Source of the DNA: JBLNCE01 sp050260415
GTDB lineage: Bacteria > Bacillota > UBA4882 > JAAYXC01
NCBI GenBank assembly: GCA_050260415.1
Contig: JBLNCE010000111.1
Span: forward strand, 1 to 64,000
Direction of reading: 5' to 3'
Length of the DNA stretch: 64,000 nt
Below, in pieces: positions 45,264 to 52,986 of this stretch. Each line of letters starts with the position of its first letter. The first letter of the stretch is position 1. The notes beneath the pieces are model-generated. The model made no database searches and had not been told where the DNA came from. It saw only the letters and a program-made list of their open reading frames with translations. A program made the position numbers and the translations under genes.

Positions 45264-45530
45264 TTGACCTACCGTTCCGCTCTCAGCAGTATGGCTACGC
45301 TCAGATTGCTCTCCGGCTTGCTGGAAATCATCGCCGCCTTAATTTTCCTGCGCCTGGGCAAGGTGGAGGCGGCTTTACGCATCAACGCCTTCTTGGGCCT
45401 CGTGGGCCCATTGGTCTTTGTCCTGGTGAGTATCTTTGGGATCGTGGCTGTGGCCGTACGTCTTTCGCCCTTGAAGATCATCCTGCTTACCGCGGGGACG
45501 CTCCTGGTTTTGGCAGGGACGAAAGTGTAA
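45264..45530 (+). CDS. yqhV: YqhV-like (DUF2619) membrane protein
   Basis: This 88-aa protein has two or three hydrophobic helices, with TLRLLSGLLEIIAALIFLRLGKVEAALRINAFLGLVGPLVF (read in part) and a third helix at the end (IILLTAGTLLVLAGTKV). It matches the YqhV/DUF2619 family found in spore-formers, often near spoIIIA in Bacillus, with no assigned function. TTG 45264 follows GGGAGGCGAAGATC. The spoIIIA operon is not in this window. Confidence 0.7.
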   Translation: MTYRSALSSMATLRLLSGLLEIIAALIFLRLGKVEAALRINAFLGLVGPLVFVLVSIFGIVAVAVRLSPLKIILLTAGTLLVLAGTKV

Positions 45531-45683
45531 AGTGAAGGCGGCATACGGCTTTGACCTGGCCAATTGCTTGACGTATCTCTCCGCGTCTCCGCGCCTCTGC
45601 GGGACAATGGGCTTTTTCACAACTTCTGCGCGAGGCCGTGATTGGCCGCCGAGTCGCGGTGGCGCACGGCGTCTACTTGCTTT

Positions 45684-46379
45684 TCACTTCTTCCTCTTGC
45701 CTCTATTAACCGCCCGGCTCGCGAAAACTTGGGCGGCGGCCCAAACTTGGCGGCCCCGGTGGAGGAAACCCGCGAGGGTGCGCCCGGTCTCGGCGTGCGA
45801 CATCGGTACGGGAATCTCAAGGATGCGCGCGCCCAGACGATGGAGATCGATCGTCAGCGCCGGTTCGCAGCCCCAACCTGGCGCAAAGCCGGACAAGCCT
45901 CCGAGGATCTTGGCGGCCAGGACGCGCTGCCCCGACATGGGTGAGGCGAACCAGGTGCCGGTGAAAAGGTAGAGCCCCAGGCGGCAGAATCCCTTGGCCA
46001 GACCGAAACCGCCGCGCCGCTTGGGCGGTGGGAAACGGGCGATGGTCATTTCCGCCGCGCCGTCCAGAACGGGCTTGAGGAGCTGGCCGAAGGCGCGCGC
46101 CGACGGCCCAAGATCGCTGTCGACGAGGGCTAGGGCCAGATATTGTCTGCCCCGCAGATGGGCCAGGCCGGTATTTAGAGCGGCGCCCTTACCCCGGTTG
46201 ATCGGGTGTGTTACCAGTTCCACGGCCGCCTGCCGCGCGATCTCGGCCGTACGATCGGTCGAGCCGTCATCGACAACCAGAATGGCGTCCACCTCGGGCA
46301 AGAGCCTGAGAGCCTCGATGGTCGGTCCGAGCGTGGATTCGGCGTTGTACGCGGGTATGAGGGCCACGGCGCGCATCAT
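45684..46379 (-). CDS. GT2-family glycosyltransferase
   Basis: This 231-aa GT-A glycosyltransferase has AVALIPAYNAESTLGPTIEAL, ILVVDDGSTDRTAEIAR, NRGKGAALNTGL and the metal-binding DSDLG. It is shorter than membrane-anchored dolichyl-phosphate-mannose synthase types and has no transmembrane tail. The C-terminus is basic. It starts ATG ATG at 46379. It is convergent with yqhV and divergent from tepA. The donor and acceptor are unknown. Confidence 0.82.
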   Translation of the reverse strand: MMRAVALIPAYNAESTLGPTIEALRLLPEVDAILVVDDGSTDRTAEIARQAAVELVTHPINRGKGAALNTGLAHLRGRQYLALALVDSDLGPSARAFGQLLKPVLDGAAEMTIARFPPPKRRGGFGLAKGFCRLGLYLFTGTWFASPMSGQRVLAAKILGGLSGFAPGWGCEPALTIDLHRLGARILEIPVPMSHAETGRTLAGFLHRGRQVWAAAQVFASRAVNRGKRKK

Positions 46380-46512
46380 CTTAATGCCACTCCCGTTTCG
46401 CTTTGTGCTCTCTATTCGCCCGCCGGGAGGTTTATCCTGCCGCGGTGAAAAACTTGCGCGGCGGCGGGATTATTCGATGTGGTCGGTCGCATACTAGCCG
46501 TTGGTGGTTTGA

Positions 46513-47301
46513 TTGAAAGAAACGGACACGAAGATCGGACTCGAAACCTCGCCGGAGCCGGAGCCCGAACCCGACGTACCGCGCCCCGGACGGGAAAATC
46601 CCCTGAAGAGCAGGTTGGTTTTGCGGAGCTTGCGCCAGCTTGGACAGATGGCCCCTCCGCAAATAGCGGAATCGCCGATTCACTGCATGACCATCGTGGG
46701 GCAGATCGAAGGTCATCTCGTGCTGCCGCCCAAGAACAAGACCACAAAGTACGAGCATCTCATCCCCCAACTGGTCGCCATCGAACAAAATGCCCGCATC
46801 AAGGGACTGCTCGTCATCCTCAATACCGTGGGCGGGGACGTTGAGGCAGGCCTGGCGATCGCGGAGATGATCGTGAGCCTCAGCAAGCCCACCGTATCTC
46901 TGGTCCTGGGAGGCGGGCACAGCATCGGGGGGCCGGTAGCCGTCTCCGCCGACTACTCGTTTATCGCGGAAACCGCCACGATGACCATTCATCCCCTGCG
47001 GCTCTCAGGCATGGTCGTCGGTGTGCCGCAGACCTATGAATATCTTGAGAAGATGCAGGATCGGGTCATCAAGTTCGTGACCCGGCACTCCAGAGTAAGC
47101 GAGGAACGATTCAGGGAACTGATGTTCAGGACCGGCGATCTGGTGCGGGATATCGGCACGGTCTTGGTCGGACGCGATGCGGTAACCTGCGGACTTATCG
47201 ACGAGGTCGGCGGTCTCAGCCAAGCCGTGCGGAAGCTGGAAGCGTTGATTGCGGAAGGGCGGCCGTCGCGCGGCCCCGAGGCGGGAGGCGCGCGCCAATG
47301 A
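46513..47301 (+). CDS. tepA: ClpP-like protease TepA (YmfB family)
   Basis: This 262-aa S14-like serine protease is of the TepA/YmfB type, a 'translocation-enhancing' or spore-related protease in Bacillus. After an acidic Pro/Glu N-terminus the ClpP fold begins at [11 protein letters not shown]. Catalytic Ser137 lies in GGHSIGGP and His160 in [11 protein letters not shown] 46513 follows GGTGG. Upstream, GATTATT (46468-46474) and CATACTAG (46490-46497), 15 bp apart, resemble a sigma-E promoter, but weakly. ylzJ follows with a 4-nt overlap; spoIIIE, next in Bacillus, is absent. Confidence 0.88.
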   Translation: MKETDTKIGLETSPEPEPEPDVPRPGRENPLKSRLVLRSLRQLGQMAPPQIAESPIHCMTIVGQIEGHLVLPPKNKTTKYEHLIPQLVAIEQNARIKGLLVILNTVGGDVEAGLAIAEMIVSLSKPTVSLVLGGGHSIGGPVAVSADYSFIAETATMTIHPLRLSGMVVGVPQTYEYLEKMQDRVIKFVTRHSRVSEERFRELMFRTGDLVRDIGTVLVGRDAVTCGLIDEVGGLSQAVRKLEALIAEGRPSRGPEAGGARQ

Positions 47302-47531
47302 CGCTGATGTTCCTTTATACGATTGTGCCGGCGGAGATAATCTTCGCCGACGAAGAGGACGATGGTGCGCGCGTTCCCGCGGGAGAACAGTTGGTGGAGA
47401 TGGCGGGCGGCGTGCGCCTCCTCGTTCAGCGCGACGGCAAAGGGGGAGCCACGGTCAGCCGGTTGCTCTCCACGGACCCGCAGGACTTTCTCGACGCGCG
47501 TTGGCAACCCGGCAACAGAGTCTGGGGTTAG
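47298..47531 (+). CDS. ylzJ: YlzJ-like small protein
   Basis: This 77-aa protein begins [21 protein letters not shown] and ends [11 protein letters not shown]. The start TPLEL/VPAEIIF-type motif, size and position directly after tepA match the YlzJ family of spore-formers, which has no known function. ATG 47298 overlaps the tepA stop region (ATGA). A strong inverted repeat ends the operon right after its stop. Confidence 0.8.
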   Translation: MTLMFLYTIVPAEIIFADEEDDGARVPAGEQLVEMAGGVRLLVQRDGKGGATVSRLLSTDPQDFLDARWQPGNRVWG

Positions 47532-47557
47532 CAGGGGCGTTTTTTCAACGCCCCTGC
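47531..47557. terminator. Bidirectional terminator between ylzJ and the holin-like gene
   Basis: GCAGGGGCGTT (47531-47541) pairs perfectly with 47547-47557 around TTTTC. The two flanking genes are convergent. The T-tracts are short on both sides. Confidence 0.7.
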
Positions 47558-47563
47558 GTCTTG

Positions 47564-47896
47564 TCATTTGAGACGGGTCGGAATGAACATATCCACGATC
47601 CCGATCACCAAAGACGCCAGCAAAGCCCCCAGAAGCGACACCGCCATGCCCGGAACCACGAACTGCGTGAGGTAGATAACCACGGCCGAGACCAGGAAAC
47701 CAACGACGCCGTGGGCGTAAGGCGATACCTTCTTCCCCAGCAGCAGTTCGATCAGGTAACCGAGGCCGGCTATCACCAGGGCCGCGAGCAACGCGCTGAA
47801 GAAGTTGAGCGCGCTGAAACCCGGCACCAGGTAGCCAATGAACATCAGCACCAGGGCAGCGATTACAAAGCGCAGGATGTGCCGGAGCCAGTCCAC
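47564..47896 (-). CDS. Phage-holin-family (4-TMS) membrane protein
   Basis: This 110-aa protein has four hydrophobic helices (HILRFVIAALVLMFIGYLV, FFSALLAALVIAGLGYLIEL, HGVVGFLVSAVVIYL, LLGALLASLVIGIVDMFI). This is the phage_holin_4_2/YvlD pattern common as chromosomal genes in Firmicutes. GTG 47896 is 6 nt after AAGGGGGTG, and the longer frame upstream lacks a signal. No phage genes are near, so it is probably a housekeeping or sporulation membrane protein. Confidence 0.75.
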   Translation of the reverse strand: MDWLRHILRFVIAALVLMFIGYLVPGFSALNFFSALLAALVIAGLGYLIELLLGKKVSPYAHGVVGFLVSAVVIYLTQFVVPGMAVSLLGALLASLVIGIVDMFIPTRLK

Positions 47897-48123
47897 TTTC
47901 TCACCCCCTTGATCAGGCCCCTCCCATGCTTCTAGCGTGTCTCGTGCGGGCGCGGCTATACCGGGTACGACGTGCAATTTTATCCTGACTTGGTTTTGGC
48001 AGCGGTGCCGCCAAGATTTTTGCGCTTTTTTTGCGGAGACCGATCTGGGAGGAATAGGCCGCGCGGAGCAGAATATAAACCAGATTCACGCCGGGGTGCC
48101 GCAGGGTCGAGCTTGAAGCGCCC

Positions 48124-48140
48124 GGGAGGTCTTCGAGACG
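48124..48140 (+). promoter_or_regulatory. Ribosome-binding site that places the DUF512 start on ACG
   Basis: GGGAGGT (48124-48130) is followed by 7 nt and then ACG (48138-48140). Translation from there gives SSEKEGLITAVEPGGPA, the normal PDZ beginning of DUF512 proteins. No ATG, GTG or TTG exists in frame between the upstream stop (48114) and 48240. Confidence 0.5.
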
Positions 48141-49448
48141 TCTAGCGAGAAAGAAGGACTCATCACCGCGGTCGAACCCGGCGGGCCGGCCGACCGGGCC
48201 GGCATTCGGCCCGGCGAGAGACTGCTCGCCATCGATGGAATGCCGGTGCAGGATCTCATCGATTACCTGAGCTTGTCGGGAGGCCGGCGGCTAACGCTCA
48301 CCCTGGCCGGCGGGGAGACCCAACGGACCGTCAGTATCGTCAAGGGCGAGGACGTTTCGTTGGGGGTTTCTTTCGCCAGTGCCGTGTTTGACGGCGTCCG
48401 CCGCTGCCGCAACCGGTGCGTTTTCTGCTTTGTGGATCAACTGCCGCGCGGGCTCAGAAAGTCACTGTACGTCAAAGACGAGGACTACCGGCTCTCTTTT
48501 CTGCAGGGGAACTACGTGACTCTCCAGGACCTCTCGGCCGCCGATCTCGCGCGGATCGAAAACCATCGGCTAAGTCCACTCTATGTTTCCGTTCATGCCA
48601 CGGATCCCGAAGCGCGCGGGCGGTTGTTGGGCCGCACCGGACCCGCCCCCATCCTGCCATTGCTGCAAAGATTGACCAGGCGTGGCATCAAGCTCGAAGC
48701 ACAGGCGGTCATCTGTCCGGGCTGGAACGACCGGCAGATCCTGGACGCGACCATCGGCGACCTGGCGCGGCTCTGGCCGGGCGTGCACAGTCTGGCCGTG
48801 GTGCCTGTCGGTTTGACGGCCCATCGGCGTGGCCTGCCTCTCCTGGCACCCTTTACGCGCGAAAGCGCAAAAGAGCTCCTGGCCCAGGTGGATACCTGGC
48901 AGGAACGCCTCTTGCCCGAGATCGGCACGCGATTTGTCTTCGCCGCGGACGAGTTTTACGTGCTTGCCGAAGAAACGGTGCCCGACGCCGCCTATTATGA
49001 GGATTACGCGCAACTGGAAAACGGCGTCGGCTTGATACGATCCTTCGAAGATGAGTTCCGTTTGGCCTGGCGAAGATGGAGGCCGGTCGTCAAGCGCGGA
49101 TGCGTGCGCGTCGTATCCGGAATGGCCGCCCAGCAGATGTGGCAGCGCCTGGCGAGGCTGGTAGGCCGGAGCGGAGTACAGTTGGAAATCGTTGCCGTGC
49201 CCAATCGGCTGCTGGGTGAGGGTATTACCGTGGCGGGGCTCTTAGCCGGGTCGGATATCGTCCATGCTCTAAGCGGACTCGAACGGCGGCCGACGTTTGT
49301 GCCCAGAGTCGCGCTGCAGCGCGGCGGGGACATCTTTCTCGACGGCATGACCGCGGGCGAGTTGGCGGCGATTACGGGAGCGGAGGTGATAGACACGGAC
49401 GCCGCCGTCTTTTTGGCGCGGGTCGTCCATGTCTTGGCGCATGACTGA
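48138..49448 (+). CDS. DUF512 protein: PDZ plus radical-SAM-like domain
   Basis: This protein of about 436 aa has an N-terminal PDZ-like domain (GLITAVEPGGPADRAGIRPG, LLAIDGMPVQDLIDY). A radical-SAM cluster follows at Cys90, Cys94 and Cys97 (CRNRCVFC) in the family motif FCFVDQLPRGLRKSLYVKDEDYRLSF (read in part), then a DUF512 C-terminal domain. The family is conserved in Firmicutes next to der, as here, and has no proven function. The first ATG at 48240 would cut off most of the PDZ domain, so the start is placed at ACG 48138. A sequencing or mutational T-to-C change of ATG is the other explanation. Confidence 0.8.
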   Translation, partial: TSSEKEGLITAVEPGGPADRAGIRPGERLLAIDGMPVQDLIDYLSLSGGRRLTLTLAGGETQRTVSIVKGEDVSLGVSFASAVFDGVRRCRNRCVFCFVDQLPRGLRKSLYVKDEDYRLSFLQGNYVTLQDLSAADLARIENHRLSPLYVSVHATDPEARGRLLGRTGPAPILPLLQRLTRRGIKLEAQAVICPGWNDRQILDATIGDLARLWPGVHSLAVVPVGLTAHRRGLPLLAPFTRESAKELLAQVDTWQERLLPEIGTRFVFAADEFYVLAEETVPDAAYYEDYAQLENGVGLIRSFEDEFRLAWRRWRPVVKRGCVRVVSGMAAQQMWQRLARLVGRSGVQLEIVAVPNRLLGEGITVAGLLAGSDIVHALSGLERRPTFVPRVALQRGGDIFLDGMTAGELAAITGAEVIDTDAAVFLARVVHVLAHD

Positions 49449-50766
49449 GAGAACCCATGGCGACCGTCCACTGGTGGCAATCGTCGGCCGGCCGAATGTG
49501 GGGAAATCAACCTTGTTCAACCGGCTGGCCAAAGAACGGATCGCGATCGTGGAAAGCGTACCCGGCGTTACGCGCGACCGGCTTTACGCGCCGGCGAACT
49601 GGAACGGCCGGGAGTTCCTGCTCGTCGATACCGGCGGGATCACGGACAGCCGCGATTCCTTGGATAAGCAGGTCAGCGATCAAGCGCTCTTGGCGGCGGC
49701 GGAAGCAGATCTCGTCCTCTTTCTGGTCGACGCGCGCGACGGATTGCTGCCGATGGATAAAGAGATCGGCGGCCTCCTGCGCCGGGTTGGTAAACCGGTT
49801 CTGCTCGTCGCCAACAAGGCGGAAAGTATGCCCGCGCCCGAGGCGGAGTTCTATCCCCTGGGCCTCGGGGAGCCCATGCCGCTCTCCGCGGAGCACGGTC
49901 TGCGGGTGGGCGACCTGTTGGACCAGATCGTGGCCCTGCTTCCCCCCGCGGGGACGAACCCCGAGCCGGCGGGCATAGCGGTCGCGGTCGTGGGCCGCCC
50001 CAATGTGGGCAAATCCTCCCTCGTGAACGCGCTTCTCGGCGACAAACGCGTCATTACCGGCGATCGACCGGGCACGACCAGGGACGCCATCGATACCAAG
50101 CTCAGCTACGAGGGGAATGAGCTTACCCTGATCGACACGGCCGGGATACGCCGTTCCGCGCGCGTGGAGGAGCGCATCGAGTATTACAGCGTCCTTCGGG
50201 CGCTAAAGGCCATCGAACGGTGTGACGTGACGCTGCTCGTCCTGGAGGCCGGCGATCCGGCGACCATTCAGGACCAGCACATCGCCGGCATCGCCCACGA
50301 CGCCGGCAAGGCCTGCCTGATCCTGGTCAATAAATGGGATCTGGTGGCAAAGGAAGAAAAAGATACACGCGTATTCAAGGATAGAATCCGCACCGCGATG
50401 GAGTTCATGGACTACGCGCCCATCGAGTTCATCTCGGCCCGTACCGGCTATGGCATGAAGCACGTGCTGCCGCTCATCATCAGCGCGGCCGCCGAGCACG
50501 CGCGGCGCATTCCCACCTCGCGCCTGAATGAAGTCCTGAACGAAGCGGTGCTGATGCATGAACCCCCTTCGTATAAAGGCCGAAAACTGCGGCTGTATTA
50601 TGCGTCACAAGTACGCGCCAAGCCGCCCTTGATCGCCATCCAGGTGAACGATCCGGATCTGGTGCATTTTTCGTACCGCCGTTACTTGGAAAACCGTTTT
50701 CGAGAGGCTTTCGGCCTTAGCGGCACGCCCCTTTGGCTCAATTTCAAACCGAGACTTCGTCACTGA
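49441..50766 (+). CDS. der: Ribosome-assembly GTPase Der (EngA)
   Basis: This 441-aa protein has tandem G domains, each with GRPNVGKS (the first near residue 20, the second near 190), DTGGI/DTAGIR switches and NKAE/NKWD. A C-terminal KH-like domain follows (GRKLRLYYASQVRAKPP). Der acts in 50S subunit maturation. The start is ATG 49441, overlapping the DUF512 stop, or ATG 49429 four codons earlier; neither has a strong ribosome-binding site. The order DUF512-der-plsY-gpsA-spoIVA-hup is standard for spore-formers. Confidence 0.95.
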   Translation: MTERTHGDRPLVAIVGRPNVGKSTLFNRLAKERIAIVESVPGVTRDRLYAPANWNGREFLLVDTGGITDSRDSLDKQVSDQALLAAAEADLVLFLVDARDGLLPMDKEIGGLLRRVGKPVLLVANKAESMPAPEAEFYPLGLGEPMPLSAEHGLRVGDLLDQIVALLPPAGTNPEPAGIAVAVVGRPNVGKSSLVNALLGDKRVITGDRPGTTRDAIDTKLSYEGNELTLIDTAGIRRSARVEERIEYYSVLRALKAIERCDVTLLVLEAGDPATIQDQHIAGIAHDAGKACLILVNKWDLVAKEEKDTRVFKDRIRTAMEFMDYAPIEFISARTGYGMKHVLPLIISAAAEHARRIPTSRLNEVLNEAVLMHEPPSYKGRKLRLYYASQVRAKPPLIAIQVNDPDLVHFSYRRYLENRFREAFGLSGTPLWLNFKPRLRH

Positions 50767-50972
50767 AGGCATAGTTGAATCCTGGCCAAACCCGGGGCAG
50801 GACTGACACTTGTGGCTATTTGCATGTGTCTAACAACACGAGGGCCGGATTTTAACCGCCAGATAGAAAACGCAGCTCGTCGCTGGTCGCTCGGGGGACG
50901 GGCACGGATTTTCTCTCTTTATTGTTCCGGAGGCATACCGGGGTGATCGATTCTAACCAGCACATGGACAGG

Positions 50973-50987
50973 GGAGGAACGAAACTG
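50973..50987 (+). promoter_or_regulatory. Ribosome-binding site that places the plsY start on CTG
   Basis: GGAGG (50973-50977) is followed by AACGAAA and then CTG (50985-50987), giving M-VLRVILAMIGSYALGG, a usual PlsY N-terminus. The only upstream ATG (50964) precedes the Shine-Dalgarno and has no signal at a workable distance. Confidence 0.5.
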
Positions 50988-51602
50988 GTTCTCAGAGTTA
51001 TCTTGGCGATGATTGGAAGCTACGCGCTTGGCGGCCTGCTCGGTGGAGCACTGGTGGCGAAGCTTCGGGGCGTCGACCTACGCCGCCACGGAAGCGGAAA
51101 CATAGGCACCACCAATGTGTTGCGTACCTTGGGACCGCTTTATGCCGTCGCTACCCTGGCCGTGGACGTGGGCAAGGGAAGCGGCGCGGTTATCCTGGGC
51201 CGGTGGACGGGAGTGCCCGGTATCGACGCGTTATGCGGCTTTCTGGTAGTAGCCGGGCATAGCTGGCCATTCTTTTCGGCGATGCGGGGGGGAAAGGGAA
51301 TCGCCACCGCCTTGGGCACGCTCATCCTCCTTGCCCCACGAGCGTTGCTCGTTTTGCTGCCGCTCTGGGCGGTGCTTGCCCTTCCCACGGGATTCGTCTC
51401 CCTGGGTTCGGTAACGGCGGCGGCTCTTTTTCCAATCGTAATGTTCGTGGCCGCACGGGGCGCGCCGGACGCGATTTTTCTGGTCGGGTACGCATTTCTC
51501 TGCGCCGTTGTAGTCATCTATCGCCATCGGGAGAACATCATCCGGCTGCGCCAAGGCAAGGAAAGCAGTCTCTGGCGACGCCATAAAAGGGAGACAATAT
51601 GA
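50985..51602 (+). CDS. plsY: Acyl-phosphate:glycerol-3-phosphate acyltransferase PlsY
   Basis: This 205-aa membrane enzyme makes lysophosphatidic acid from acyl-phosphate and glycerol-3-phosphate. The three family loops are visible: RRHGSGNIGTTNVLRTLG, GHSWPFFSAMRGGKGIATALG (read in part) and RHRENIIRLRQGKE. About five helices are seen. The preferred start is CTG 50985 on ribosome-binding-site grounds; ATG 50964 would add HQ-like polar residues before the first helix. It overlaps the gpsA start by 4 nt, coupling it with the supplier of glycerol-3-phosphate. Confidence 0.93.
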   Translation: MVLRVILAMIGSYALGGLLGGALVAKLRGVDLRRHGSGNIGTTNVLRTLGPLYAVATLAVDVGKGSGAVILGRWTGVPGIDALCGFLVVAGHSWPFFSAMRGGKGIATALGTLILLAPRALLVLLPLWAVLALPTGFVSLGSVTAAALFPIVMFVAARGAPDAIFLVGYAFLCAVVVIYRHRENIIRLRQGKESSLWRRHKRETI

Positions 51603-52699
51603 TCTGGAATACTGTGGTCGTAGGAGCAGGCGGTTGGGGTACCGCCCTGGCCAGATTACTCGCCTTGCGCGGCGAGACCGTGGGTCTATGGTGCCGCGAA
51701 CCGGAAGTGGCCGAGGATATCCAGAAAAACCGGGTGAATCAGGCTTTCCTGCCGGGAGTCTCACTGCCGGACCGAGTATGCCCCTTTACTGAGCCGGGCA
51801 GGGCCAGTGGCGCAAAGACCTTCTTCATGGTCGTGCCGGTACAGCATATGCGCGCTGTATCAGGCCAATTCGCTCCCTACATCGGCGAGGACGCCGTCGT
51901 GGTCAACGGCGCAAAAGGCATCGAGATCGGCACCGGTTGCCGGCCGAGTGAGATACTCACGATGACTTTGGGGCGTGACAAAAGGATTCTTACCCTCTCC
52001 GGCCCCAGCCACGCCGAGGAAGTCGGCCGGGATCTGCCTTGCGCGGTGGTGGTTTCAGGGCGCTGGGTCCGCGTGAACCGATCCGTGCAGCACCTCTTGA
52101 ACTGCGAAACCTTCAGGGTCTATACCTCACAGGACCAGGTGGGCGTGGAAATAGCCGGGGCATTGAAAAACGTCATTGCCCTGGCCGCCGGGATCGCGGA
52201 AGGGCTTGGATTCGGTGACAACACCATCGCCGCCCTGGCTACCCGCGGCCTGGCCGAGATCACCCATCTCGGCGAGGCGATGGGCGCTGATCCGTATACC
52301 TTTTCGGGTTTGGCCGGCATGGGCGATCTCTTCGCCACCCTCGCCAGCGAGCACAGCCGAAATCATTGGGCGGGCAGGGAAATCGGACGCGGCCGCTCGG
52401 TAGGGGAGCTTCAGGCTTCAACCAATATGGTGGTTGAAGGTATCCCAACGTGTCAAGCGGCGCTAACCCTCGCGGAGCGGTACCGGATGGAGATGCCAAT
52501 CGTCGAACGGGTGGGAGCCGTGCTCTTTGGCGGGCAGGATCCACGCAGCGCGGTCGCTGATCTCATGCGGCGGGAGCCGAGCGCGGAGAGAATCCCGTGG
52601 TACAAGCGATGGCGTGGACGGCACGATAAGCCCAGCCGTTCCGGCCCCCTGGCAAGCGTGCGGCGCCGTTACCGGCGATACCGCAGCAGAGCGCGATAG
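51599..52699 (+). CDS. gpsA: Glycerol-3-phosphate dehydrogenase [NAD(P)+]
   Basis: This 366-aa enzyme reduces dihydroxyacetone phosphate to glycerol-3-phosphate for phospholipid synthesis. The Rossmann loop VVGAGGWGTALARLLA, SGPSHAEEVGRDLP, the Lys of GALKNVIALAAGIAEGLGFGDN (read in part) and FSGLAGMGDLFAT are intact. The last 30 or so residues (KRWRGRHDKPSRSGP and an Arg-rich end) extend beyond the usual family length and are strongly basic. ATG 51599 follows AAAGGGAG. A terminator follows. Confidence 0.95.
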   Translation: MIWNTVVVGAGGWGTALARLLALRGETVGLWCREPEVAEDIQKNRVNQAFLPGVSLPDRVCPFTEPGRASGAKTFFMVVPVQHMRAVSGQFAPYIGEDAVVVNGAKGIEIGTGCRPSEILTMTLGRDKRILTLSGPSHAEEVGRDLPCAVVVSGRWVRVNRSVQHLLNCETFRVYTSQDQVGVEIAGALKNVIALAAGIAEGLGFGDNTIAALATRGLAEITHLGEAMGADPYTFSGLAGMGDLFATLASEHSRNHWAGREIGRGRSVGELQASTNMVVEGIPTCQAALTLAERYRMEMPIVERVGAVLFGGQDPRSAVADLMRREPSAERIPWYKRWRGRHDKPSRSGPLASVRRRYRRYRSRAR

Positions 52700-52707
52700 A
52701 AACAAAG

Positions 52708-52729
52708 ACGCCCCGAGAGAGGGGCGTTT
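52708..52729 (+). terminator. Terminator after gpsA
   Basis: ACGCCCC and GGGGCGT (52708-52727) form a 7-bp stem with loop GAGAGA, followed by a short TTTG. Confidence 0.6.
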
Positions 52730-52801
52730 GCACGCGCACGAGATTTGCTTCCACGCAATGCTTGTTTGCGGGAGCTACCGGACAGTATGGGTAATCAAGG
52801 A

Positions 52802-52829
52802 CATATCCACCGCGACCCCCCCATATACA
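52802..52829 (+). promoter_or_regulatory. Candidate sigma-E-like promoter of spoIVA
   Basis: CATATC (52802-52807) and CATATACA (52822-52829) are 14 bp apart and resemble the sigma-E -35 (KMATATT) and -10 (CATACANT). spoIVA is a sigma-E gene in Bacillus. The leader would be about 150 nt, longer than expected, so the call is tentative. Confidence 0.3.
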
Positions 52830-52986
52830 TTTACTGTTATGTTGGGGCTTGGGCTGGTCCGCTTGGGTGTGCGCTGAATGCCTCCAGTCGGGCACGTAGG
52901 ATTCGTGCGCGGCGGCGGGCCAAGGACGGCGTTTTGCCGCTAGAAGCGGGTAGCCAAATTCGCCCACGAAGCGAGGGGGGTCGGGG

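Noticed and set aside
45560..45610. Pyrimidine-rich repeat of CTCTCCGCGTCTCCGCGCC type after yqhV
   Set aside because: It resembles short dispersed repeats seen in many genomes, but only one copy is in the window and it has no clear boundary.
47564..47896. Holin-like gene as evidence of a prophage
   Set aside because: No other phage gene, integrase or att-like repeat is nearby, and this membrane family is common as a stand-alone chromosomal gene in Firmicutes.
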